A stretch of 23,282 nucleotides of DNA from Gammaproteobacteria bacterium (GTDB lineage: Bacteria > Pseudomonadota > Gammaproteobacteria > Steroidobacterales > Rariloculaceae). Location: positions 1 to 23,282 of the forward strand of contig SMWC01000049.1 in the NCBI GenBank assembly GCA_004357505.1. The letters run 5' to 3'. Of this stretch, positions 1 to 5,880 are shown one piece after another (positions within the stretch are counted from its first letter, which is position 1; every line of letters begins with the position of its first letter). Both the position numbers and the translations under genes were made by a program. The notes beneath the pieces were generated by a model. The model did not search any database, was not told the DNA's origin, and saw only the letters and a program-made list of their open reading frames with translations.

Positions 1-294
1 AAATACATTCTCGTAGCCATAGTCGTTAGCAATTGCCGTAAGCGTGGAACTGTCTGTCGTGAGTGCGACCGCCGGCAACCCGGCACGTTCTCGCTCGAAA
101 CGACCCAACAACTCAGCAGAAAAATGTTGCGCATCGGCGGCCGAGCCGCCGTTGCCACAACTTAAGACCTTACCGTTGTTCAGTAGACTCTGCACCATCA
201 GTTGCGCTGCTTTCGCTATCTGCGGCGCGAGGGTCTCCGACGCTTGCTTGACCGCAACGCTTTCTCGAAAATGGGCTAGGACACGATCGTCCAT
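1..294 (-). CDS. gmhA: SIS-domain phosphoheptose isomerase family protein (GmhA/DiaA-like), C-terminus cut off by window edge
   Basis: Only the first 98 codons are present; the gene continues past position 1. The translation shows the sugar-isomerase (SIS) fold start: a helical N-terminus, then GNGGSAADAQHFSAEL at residues 47-62, the phosphosugar-binding loop of the sedoheptulose-7-phosphate isomerase family, followed by LPAVALTTD and TAIANDYGY. GmhA makes the heptose precursor of the LPS inner core; the paralogue DiaA instead binds DnaA and promotes replication initiation. The two cannot be separated on this fragment. The gene next to yraN and lpoA is called gmhA in Pseudomonas and diaA in E. 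coli. The ATG at 294 gives the family-typical start MDDRV; an in-frame GTG lies 27 nt upstream at 321. It is co-oriented with yraN, 101 nt downstream of its stop. Confidence 0.85.
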   Translation of the reverse strand, partial: MDDRVLAHFRESVAVKQASETLAPQIAKAAQLMVQSLLNNGKVLSCGNGGSAADAQHFSAELLGRFERERAGLPAVALTTDSSTLTAIANDYGYENVF

Positions 295-395
295 GTGCTT
301 GCCATGTGCCTCGGTAGCCACAACTCTGCCTGCAAAGGACGCTTCCTTCAAGGCGGCCGCGCAAGAGCTACTGTGCGACTGTCGGTATTCTCGCC

Positions 396-761
396 TTAGT
401 CGGCATCAAATGCGTTCTGCATCCACTGAAACTGCGGTGTCGTTGTATCGATATCGCTCACGGCGAAGACGTCGAAACGTAGCGGCTGCGTGTTCCACTG
501 TGGGTTACACATCAGGAGATGTTGTGTCGCCATGATAATTTTACGCCGCTTTTTCCTGTCGACGCTTTCTATGGCGGAAGCGAGACTGCCTTTCTTCCGA
601 GCGCGGACTTCCACGATGACAATCGTCGCGCCGTCGCTGCAGACCAGGTCCAGTTCGCCCAGCCTGCAGCGATAACGTTGTTTCAGAATTCGCAGCCCGC
701 GGGTCTGCAGATAGTCTCGGGCGACCGCTTCCCATGAGTGGCCGGATGCCTGTCGGGTCAT
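396..761 (-). CDS. yraN: YraN family (UPF0102) endonuclease-like protein
   Basis: This 121-residue protein has the usual length of the YraN/UPF0102 family, which has a restriction-endonuclease/Holliday-resolvase-like core. The core acidic motifs are visible: GELDLV at residues 35-40, VEVRAR at 50-55, then RFDV at 95-98. These correspond to the E-x-D...E-x-K-type active-site pattern, with Arg where many relatives have Lys. The biological role of the family is not settled. The ATG at 761 is the only reasonable start and has no clear Shine-Dalgarno sequence. The gene begins 25 nt after the lpoA stop on the same strand, so co-transcription with lpoA is likely. This lpoA-yraN order is conserved in gammaproteobacteria. 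Confidence in the family is high; confidence in function is low. Confidence 0.9.
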   Translation of the reverse strand: MTRQASGHSWEAVARDYLQTRGLRILKQRYRCRLGELDLVCSDGATIVIVEVRARKKGSLASAIESVDRKKRRKIIMATQHLLMCNPQWNTQPLRFDVFAVSDIDTTTPQFQWMQNAFDAD

Positions 762-786
762 CCCATGAGAGATGAGTGGCGTGCGC

Positions 787-2661
787 CTATCTTAGGTCCG
801 CAAGTTTCGCCGGAGCCTCGACGAGCGCATCGTCCAGGCTACGCAAGGCGACCGGTCGGCCGTTGCGGAACTGAGCCAATGGCAAGCGGCGATGCACTCG
901 ACCGTCGCTGTCCAGACTTAACTCCCCGGACATGGCTGGGATTGCGGTGAAACGTCCAGTCTGGTGGTAAAGCAATGGGATCAGCCGGTAGGCGTCAAAG
1001 CCCATTGCGAACAATCGTGGCCATTGGGCAACCCGCTGCGGCCAGTAGGTCGCGAGCGTCGCCTTGAGTTTGGCCGAAGTCACGTCGGGCGACAGCAACC
1101 ATGGGGAGTCCGGAAACAGAATGCCGTTCAGATCCGCATCGCCAGTGCCGTTCGCCGGGTCGTAAACTTCTGAAGTTGCGTAGGTTGGAAGATCTCCGGC
1201 GTAGTGGAAACGTAGCTGCGGCGCGAGCAACCGCCCGTTGTTCGCGTCGGTAGCGATGAAGATGACGTCGACGTCCTGACGGCGTCGCGGTTCGAACTCC
1301 AACGGTATGCTGATATTGGCGGCCAGCCGCCGGTAACGTTGATTGCTCCGGGTCAGATTCAATAGTGTCGTAATGGCCAGTGAGTAATCCTGGCTGTCGG
1401 GGTCGTAACCTCTGAACTGCAACAATTCTCCACCCAACCGTTCGAACTCGTTGCGAAAGCTGTTCAACAGCCGGATTCCCCAGTCACTATCGGGAATCAG
1501 CGCAACGGCGTTGACTGCGCCTTTGGCGGCGGCGTGACGGGCGATCTCGACCGCTTCATCCTCGGGTGCCAGAGCGAACTGATAGAAATTCGGGCGCACG
1601 GGCGTCTCGCTCTGCACAAAGTTCAGTGCTAGCGTAGGAGTCAGGCTGGCGCTGCCGGCAATCCGCTCTACATTCGGTTTCAACAGCGGACCGACGATAA
1701 AGTCAGCACCGTCGATCTGGGCGCGAAGATAAGCCTGCTCACTGCCGAGTATGTCGGTGTCGTACACCTTAATATGCGCGCGTAGACCTTTACCGTTGGT
1801 GCGCAGATGTGCCGCGATAAAGCCGTCGCGGATCGCAGCGGCCTGCTCGCGCCGACTACTGAGTGGCAGCAGCAGGGCGAGTTGTCTCGGGTAGATCTGC
1901 GCGAGTCGGTTCCGCTCGAGGAGCTCGGACAGGAACGTGGTCGCGGCCGGGTGGTTCGGATAGTTCTTTTGCCAGCCGAGCAACCCGAGTTCGAGTCCGG
2001 CTGGGTTGCTGCGATACGCCGATGCTACGGGTTGCAGCGCGAGCCAACCATCGATCACCGGGTCGCCACTCGCGCCCAACGGTCGGCTAACCGTTTGCTC
2101 TCGCAGCCCCTTCCAGATCAATTCGTGATTAGCCATGACCTCGGCTGAGTCGTTCAGCCACAGCTCCCGCTCCACCAGAACTGCGACCGCCGCCTCTACC
2201 TGAGACAGCTGAAACAGGGCGCGGCCCTCGATCGCAGCCGCCGCGACGAGAATCACCGGGTCCGGAGGCCGACCGAGACGAGTCAGCATGTCGAGCGCAG
2301 CTTCAGGTCGGCCTTCCTCGAGCTCGATGGCTGCAGAGAGGATCAGGATCGCCTGGCGTTGTTGCGCGTTACCGGACGCGCGAGCCTGAGCCAACCAGAG
2401 TCTGGCGTTGTTCGTGTCGCCGCTGTCGATCAACAGTTGCGTGCCGGTCATGAGGTAATCGGCCTTGGCAGCGCCAACGCTGGCCGCGACCAGATCGGCG
2501 TACAGTTGCAACGCGCCGCCGATATCGTCCGCACGGACGAAATCCTCGGCCCGCTGACGTGTCTGCTGGTCGGGCGTCAGAAGCGTGGGCCCAACGGCTG
2601 TACAGCCCGACATGAAGATCAGGCCCGCTGCGGCCGCCGTTATGTAGAATTGTCTCAGCAT
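787..2661 (-). CDS. lpoA: LpoA-like outer-membrane lipoprotein, activator of PBP1A
   Basis: LpoA is an outer-membrane lipoprotein that reaches through the periplasm to stimulate the class A peptidoglycan synthase PBP1A (MrcA). From the ATG at 2661 the product is 624 residues: a short signal peptide ending in FMSGC (lipidated Cys at residue 20), an N-terminal TPR-like helical half, and a C-terminal periplasmic-binding-protein fold half with LALLLPLSSRREQAAAIRDG near its start. The closing part (ATYWPQ...PRLFAMGFDAY, then SGELSLDSDGRVHRRL) matches LpoA C-termini. An upstream in-frame ATG at 2700 would add 13 residues (MLPGRKLNTQSRT). I prefer 2661 because it places the lipobox at a normal distance. 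Neither start has a good ribosome-binding site. It diverges from rsmI with only 45 nt between the starts and probably leads the minus-strand unit with yraN and the SIS gene. Confidence 0.9.
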   Translation of the reverse strand: MLRQFYITAAAAGLIFMSGCTAVGPTLLTPDQQTRQRAEDFVRADDIGGALQLYADLVAASVGAAKADYLMTGTQLLIDSGDTNNARLWLAQARASGNAQQRQAILILSAAIELEEGRPEAALDMLTRLGRPPDPVILVAAAAIEGRALFQLSQVEAAVAVLVERELWLNDSAEVMANHELIWKGLREQTVSRPLGASGDPVIDGWLALQPVASAYRSNPAGLELGLLGWQKNYPNHPAATTFLSELLERNRLAQIYPRQLALLLPLSSRREQAAAIRDGFIAAHLRTNGKGLRAHIKVYDTDILGSEQAYLRAQIDGADFIVGPLLKPNVERIAGSASLTPTLALNFVQSETPVRPNFYQFALAPEDEAVEIARHAAAKGAVNAVALIPDSDWGIRLLNSFRNEFERLGGELLQFRGYDPDSQDYSLAITTLLNLTRSNQRYRRLAANISIPLEFEPRRRQDVDVIFIATDANNGRLLAPQLRFHYAGDLPTYATSEVYDPANGTGDADLNGILFPDSPWLLSPDVTSAKLKATLATYWPQRVAQWPRLFAMGFDAYRLIPLLYHQTGRFTAIPAMSGELSLDSDGRVHRRLPLAQFRNGRPVALRSLDDALVEAPAKLADLR

Positions 2662-2706
2662 CGTTCGCGATTGTGTATTCAGCTTTCGTCCAGGCAGCAT
2701 AAACTC

Positions 2707-3546
2707 ATGAGCGCAACATCCTCCGGAACACTTTATGTGGTTGGCACGCCGATCGGGAACTTAGGGGATCTGAGTGCGCGCGCCCGCAGCGTCCTGGGGG
2801 CCGTAGATCTAATAGCCGCTGAGGATACTCGGCGAACTCGGCGATTGCTATCGAGTATCGAGCTAAACGCGACACTAATGGCCTACCACGAGCACAACGA
2901 ACAACAACGGACGCCGGTGCTGATCGGTCGGCTACAACAGGGCGACTCCGTGGCTTTGGTCAGCGATGCCGGTATGCCGTCGATCAGCGACCCGGGGCTG
3001 CGACTCGTCCGGGCGGCCCTGGCCGAGAAGCTGCCGGTCGTGAGCGTGCCTGGGCCCACTGCGGTGATAGCCGCGCTGACTATCTGCGGCCTCGCGACGG
3101 ACCGTTTCGTCTTCGAGGGTTTTCTGCCACGTCGCAGCGGCCCCAGACGCCAACGCGTCGAAGCGCTGCTGAGCGAATCCCGGACCATGGTTTTCTATGA
3201 GGCCGTCCACCGGATCGCAGCAACGCTCGAGACGCTGGCAGGGCTGTTCGGCCCGGACCGTCCCGCCGCGATCGCGCGGGAGCTGACCAAGCTCCATGAG
3301 CGTGTTTATACCGGCACACTAGCCGGGCTCAAAAGCCAGCTCGGTAATGAGATTCCGCTGAAGGGCGAGTTCGTGCTGCTCGTCGCCGGCAGCGCCGCCG
3401 TCCGTTCGGCGAGCACTGCCGAGGCGCAGCGAATCTTTGCCATCTTGAGCAACGAGTTGTCGGCGAAGGCAGCCGTCGCTCTGACAGCTAAGATCACGGG
3501 CCTCAGCCGCAACGACGTCTACCAGCTGACACGGCTGCCCGATTGA
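2707..3546 (+). CDS. rsmI: 16S rRNA (cytidine-1402-2'-O)-methyltransferase
   Basis: RsmI adds the 2'-O-methyl group to C1402 in the ribosomal P site; RsmH, encoded further down this window, adds the N4-methyl group to the same nucleotide. The product is 279 residues, close to E. coli RsmI (about 286). It has the tetrapyrrole-methylase-like SAM fold: TLYVVGTPIGNLGDLSARA at the N-terminus, AEDTRRTRRLL, the loop LVSDAGMPSISDPG, and VPGPTAVIAAL followed by FEGFLPRR. The reading frame is open far upstream of 2707, but that part is antisense to lpoA. The ATG at 2707 gives the family-typical N-terminus MSATSSGTLYVVGTP. Its promoter must lie inside or next to the lpoA 5' end. A GC-rich hairpin follows 12 nt after the stop. 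Confidence 0.97.
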   Translation: MSATSSGTLYVVGTPIGNLGDLSARARSVLGAVDLIAAEDTRRTRRLLSSIELNATLMAYHEHNEQQRTPVLIGRLQQGDSVALVSDAGMPSISDPGLRLVRAALAEKLPVVSVPGPTAVIAALTICGLATDRFVFEGFLPRRSGPRRQRVEALLSESRTMVFYEAVHRIAATLETLAGLFGPDRPAAIARELTKLHERVYTGTLAGLKSQLGNEIPLKGEFVLLVAGSAAVRSASTAEAQRIFAILSNELSAKAAVALTAKITGLSRNDVYQLTRLPD

Positions 3547-3558
3547 ACGCAGCGCTTC

Positions 3559-3578
3559 GCGGCCAGACGGCCGCTTCT
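3559..3578 (+). terminator. Possible Rho-independent terminator after rsmI
   Basis: A perfect 6-bp GC stem (GCGGCC and GGCCGC) closes on the loop AGAC at 3559-3574 and is followed by TTCT. The T tract is short and interrupted, so termination may be incomplete. Its position between the rsmI stop and the start of rnpB suits a terminator separating the two transcripts. It also lies close upstream of any rnpB promoter. Confidence 0.45.
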
Positions 3579-3611
3579 ACAACGGCGACGCTTTAGGTAG
3601 TAACCTTGCTG

Positions 3612-3957
3612 TTGGGAGTCGGCCGGGCAGTCGCTGGGATATTCCTGGAGGAAAGTCCGGGCTCCATGGGCAGGGTGCCAGGTAACTCCTGGGGGGCGTG
3701 AGCCTACGGCTAGTGCCACAGAAAATATACCGCCGGACGTACAGTTCGGTAAGGGTGAAATGGTGCGGTAAGAGCGCACCGCGCACGTGGTAACGCGTTG
3801 CGGCAGGGTAAACCCCACCCGGAGCAAGACCAAATAGGGGAGCGTTTTAGTGTGCCCGCACGAGCTCCCGGGTAGGTCGCTAGAGGTGTGCGGTGACGCA
3901 CATTCGAGATGAATGACTGCTCTCGACAGAACCCGGCTTACAGGCCGGCTCCCGCTT
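3612..3957 (+). ncRNA. rnpB: RNase P RNA, bacterial type A
   Basis: This is the catalytic RNA that trims the 5' leaders of pre-tRNAs. All universally conserved blocks are present in order: GGAGGAAAGTCC at 3647-3658 (5' strand of P4), AGGGTGAAA then GGTGCGGTAAGAGCGCACC at about 3752-3780, GGAGCAAGACCAAATAGGG at 3821-3839, AGATGAATGACT at 3907-3918, and ACAGAACCCGGCTTA at 3926-3940 (3' strand of P4). P1 pairs GGGAGTCGGCC (3614-3624) with GGCCGGCTCCC (3943-3953) with a single G-U, which fixes the ends to within a few bases. P18 is a 7-bp stem (3886-3892 with 3897-3903) capped by a GUGA tetraloop. P3 is unusually short (3634-3648). The RNA is roughly 345 nt, against 377 nt in E. coli. A weak -10 (TAACCT, 3601-3606) precedes it, without a convincing -35. 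Confidence 0.97.
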
Positions 3958-4033
3958 CGAGTCGTGTCGCTCGCTGAGTGTCGGCGCGAAATTCTGCAAG
4001 TGAGTCAAATCTACCCTCATAACCGACTGATTT

Positions 4034-4062
4034 TTTGGCGAGGAGATTCTTGCCAAATTTGT
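4034..4062 (+). terminator. Possible terminator between rnpB and the mra promoter
   Basis: TTTGGCGAG (4034-4042) pairs with CTTGCCAAA (4049-4057), a 9-bp stem with one G-U pair and a 6-nt loop, followed by TTTGT. A run of six T's lies at 4031-4036 on the 5' side, so the hairpin has T/A tracts on both flanks. The downstream T tract is short. By position it would stop rnpB transcripts before the dcw promoter. RNase P RNA 3' ends are also made by processing, so this is only a candidate. Confidence 0.35.
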
Positions 4063-4112
4063 CCGCCGCGTCGCTAACCTACTGGCAAACAAAAAAATAT
4101 CGGCTTCCTCGG

Positions 4113-4142
4113 TTGACAGTTACCGGTCGGTCTTCTTATAGT
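4113..4142 (+). promoter_or_regulatory. mra promoter (sigma-70 type) driving the dcw cluster
   Basis: A consensus -35 TTGACA (4113-4118) is separated by 18 bp from TATAGT (4137-4142), which matches five of six positions of the -10 consensus. An A-rich stretch (CAAACAAAAAAATAT, about 4087-4100) upstream of the -35 could act as an UP element. The predicted transcription start is near 4149-4150, giving a leader of about 33 nt before the mraZ ATG. It corresponds to the E. coli Pmra promoter, which drives much of the dcw cluster. Confidence 0.8.
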
Positions 4143-4166
4143 GGGCTGAAGTGGAGAGAAGTGGGG
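4142..4166 (+). promoter_or_regulatory. MraZ operator: three TGGG-type direct repeats
   Basis: Three direct repeats lie exactly 10 bp apart: TGGGC (4142-4146), TGGAG (4152-4156) and TGGGG (4162-4166), each separated by 5 nt (TGAAG, AGAAG). In E. coli MraZ binds TGGGN repeats with 5-nt spacers in front of its own gene and represses the promoter. The spacing is the same here, and the middle repeat deviates at its fourth base. The array starts inside the -10 element and covers the predicted transcription start, so bound MraZ would block RNA polymerase directly. Confidence 0.85.
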
Positions 4167-4181
4167 AAAAATGCAACGGGT

Positions 4182-4637
4182 ATGTTCCGCGGCGCTTCCA
4201 AAGTTACCCTGGATTCGAAAGGGCGGCTGGCGATTCCGAGTCGATATCGGGAACGCCTCAACAGCCGTTGCGAAGGGCACCTGGTCGTCACCGTCGATAG
4301 GGATCATTGCCTTCTCATTTACCCCCTACCCGACTGGGAGGAAATTCAGCGCAAGCTGGATCGTCTGCCGTCCTTTAACAAATTGGCGCGGGAGACCCAG
4401 CGCCTCATGGTGGGTTATGCCACCGACCTCGAGTTGGACGGTCACGGTCGCATCCTGTTGTCCCAAGCTCTGTGCGAATTCGCAGACCTGGATAAACAAA
4501 CCATGCTGATCGGTCAGGGTAACAAATTCGAGCTATGGGACGAAGAACGTTGGAATCAGCGCCGGGATAAATGGCGGTCAAGCGATGATCTCGACGACGA
4601 GGACTTGCCTCCTGAACTCGAATCGCTATCGCTCTGA
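4182..4637 (+). CDS. mraZ: Transcriptional regulator MraZ
   Basis: MraZ is the first gene of the dcw cluster and represses its own promoter. The product is 151 residues (E. coli 152) with two tandem SpoVT/AbrB-type halves, each carrying the DxxxR signature: LDSKGRLAIP near residue 10 and LDGHGRILL near residue 85. MraZ forms ring-shaped multimers that contact spaced TGGG repeats, and such repeats lie directly upstream. The frame is open back to 4035, but only the ATG at 4182 gives the family-typical start MFRGASKVTLD. Upstream codons run through the promoter and operator and are not coding. No strong Shine-Dalgarno sequence is visible. The next gene, rsmH, follows after 20 nt. Confidence 0.97.
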   Translation: MFRGASKVTLDSKGRLAIPSRYRERLNSRCEGHLVVTVDRDHCLLIYPLPDWEEIQRKLDRLPSFNKLARETQRLMVGYATDLELDGHGRILLSQALCEFADLDKQTMLIGQGNKFELWDEERWNQRRDKWRSSDDLDDEDLPPELESLSL

Positions 4638-4657
4638 GCGCCGCACAGTTGACAGAC

Positions 4658-5596
4658 ATGACCGATCACCAGCCGGTTCTGGTGAATGAGGCGCTAGAAG
4701 GTCTGGCGATAGTAAGAGACGGTTGGTATGTCGATGGAACCTATGGCCGCGGCGGGCATAGCGCAGAGATACTCACGCAACTCGGGGAGCACGGACGATT
4801 GTTCGCTCTGGATAAAGATCCTGAAGCTGTGGCACACGGCCGCGCTCGCTTCGCCGCGGAGCCCCGCTTCGCGATCGAGCACGGTAGCTTCGAATTCATC
4901 GATCGTTATGCGAACGCGTGGTTGCAGGGGAATGCCCTGGCGGGTGTGCTGCTCGACCTCGGCGTTTCGTCGCCGCAGCTCGACACAGCCGCACGGGGTT
5001 TCAGCATCATTCATGATGGCCCTTTAGACATGCGCATGGATCCGACTCGAGGCGAGACGGCAGCGGAGTGGCTGCAGCGCGTGGAGGAAAATGAGCTGCG
5101 GCGCGCTCTCTACCGCCTCGGCGAGGAGCCACGCGCACCCCAGATCGCAGCGGCCATCGTCAAAGCTCGGGCGATCGCACCCATCACCAGAACGCAGCAG
5201 CTCGCCGAACTCGTGGCACAGAGTTCAGGTTATAGACGCAGCCGCGTCCATCCGGCGACTCGCGTGTTTCAGGCCATCAGGATCCAGATTAACGCCGAAC
5301 TCGCGGCTTTGGAGCGCGCGCTGAAACGGTGCGTGGAACTGCTGACCACAGGCGGCAGACTATGCGTGATCAGCTTTCACTCCTTGGAAGATCGGATCGT
5401 CAAACGCTTTATCGCGCGTGAGGCGAAGGGTGACCCCGCCTACGCAGGTTTGCCGGAGATGCCGCCGCTCGCGCGACCGCGCCTGCGCCGAATCGGTCGT
5501 CTGATTCGTCCGTCGGCGGCCGAAGTCTCAAACAATCCACGGGCGCGCAGCGCGCGTCTGCGAGTCGCCGAGCGGCTTGAAGTCTTCGCCACGTGA
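4658..5596 (+). CDS. rsmH: 16S rRNA (cytosine-1402-N4)-methyltransferase
   Basis: RsmH (formerly MraW) methylates N4 of C1402 in 16S rRNA using SAM. The product is 312 residues (E. coli 313). Visible signatures are the N-terminal HQPVLVNEAL, the SAM loop YVDGTYGRGGHS at residues 23-34, the acidic strand end LFALDKDPEA, LLDLGVSSPQLD with GFSIIHDGPLDMRMD, and the late motif ISFHSLEDRIVKRF. Two starts are possible: TTG at 4649 and ATG at 4658. I chose the ATG because MTDHQPVLV aligns with the usual family start. The ribosome-binding site is weak. The stop overlaps the ftsL start in a GTGA arrangement, which suggests translational coupling. Confidence 0.96.
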   Translation: MTDHQPVLVNEALEGLAIVRDGWYVDGTYGRGGHSAEILTQLGEHGRLFALDKDPEAVAHGRARFAAEPRFAIEHGSFEFIDRYANAWLQGNALAGVLLDLGVSSPQLDTAARGFSIIHDGPLDMRMDPTRGETAAEWLQRVEENELRRALYRLGEEPRAPQIAAAIVKARAIAPITRTQQLAELVAQSSGYRRSRVHPATRVFQAIRIQINAELAALERALKRCVELLTTGGRLCVISFHSLEDRIVKRFIAREAKGDPAYAGLPEMPPLARPRLRRIGRLIRPSAAEVSNNPRARSARLRVAERLEVFAT

Positions 5597-5880
5597 CAAG
5601 CCAACAGCTTCAACTAGGCCTGTGTGTGCCGTTGGCGGCGGCCGTCGTGATCTCAGGAGTGTGGGTCGTTACGACCAAGCACCAGGCTCGGCAGCTGTTC
5701 GGCGAACTGGAGGCGCTCAATAGAGAACGGGATCGACTGCAGGTCGACTGGGGTCGCCTGCAGATCGAAGAGAGCACCTGGGGGACACACTCGCGAGTCG
5801 AGACACTCTCCAGAGACCGCTTGTCCCTGGATCGGCCGACACCGGAGCAGATTGTCGTGGTCGCGGCACCAGGCCCATGA
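5593..5880 (+). CDS. ftsL: Cell division protein FtsL
   Basis: FtsL is a small bitopic inner-membrane protein that forms a complex with FtsB and FtsQ and helps switch on the FtsW-FtsI septal synthase. The 95-residue product has a short cytoplasmic tail, one membrane segment (about residues 8-27), and a periplasmic helix with coiled-coil character (QARQLFGELEALNRERDRLQ) ending in a short conserved tail (ESTWGTHSRVETLSRDRL). Sequence similarity among FtsL proteins is always low. The identification rests on this architecture and on its place between rsmH and ftsI. It starts with GTG overlapping the rsmH stop and ends overlapping ftsI (ATGA). Confidence 0.92.
   Translation: MTSQQLQLGLCVPLAAAVVISGVWVVTTKHQARQLFGELEALNRERDRLQVDWGRLQIEESTWGTHSRVETLSRDRLSLDRPTPEQIVVVAAPGP

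Noticed and set aside
2359..2706. N-terminal extension of rsmI by 116 codons
   Set aside because: It is antisense to the start of lpoA, and the RsmI fold begins right after 2707.
4035..4181. N-terminal extension of mraZ by 49 codons
   Set aside because: The extension would be translated from the promoter and operator; the family start is at 4182.
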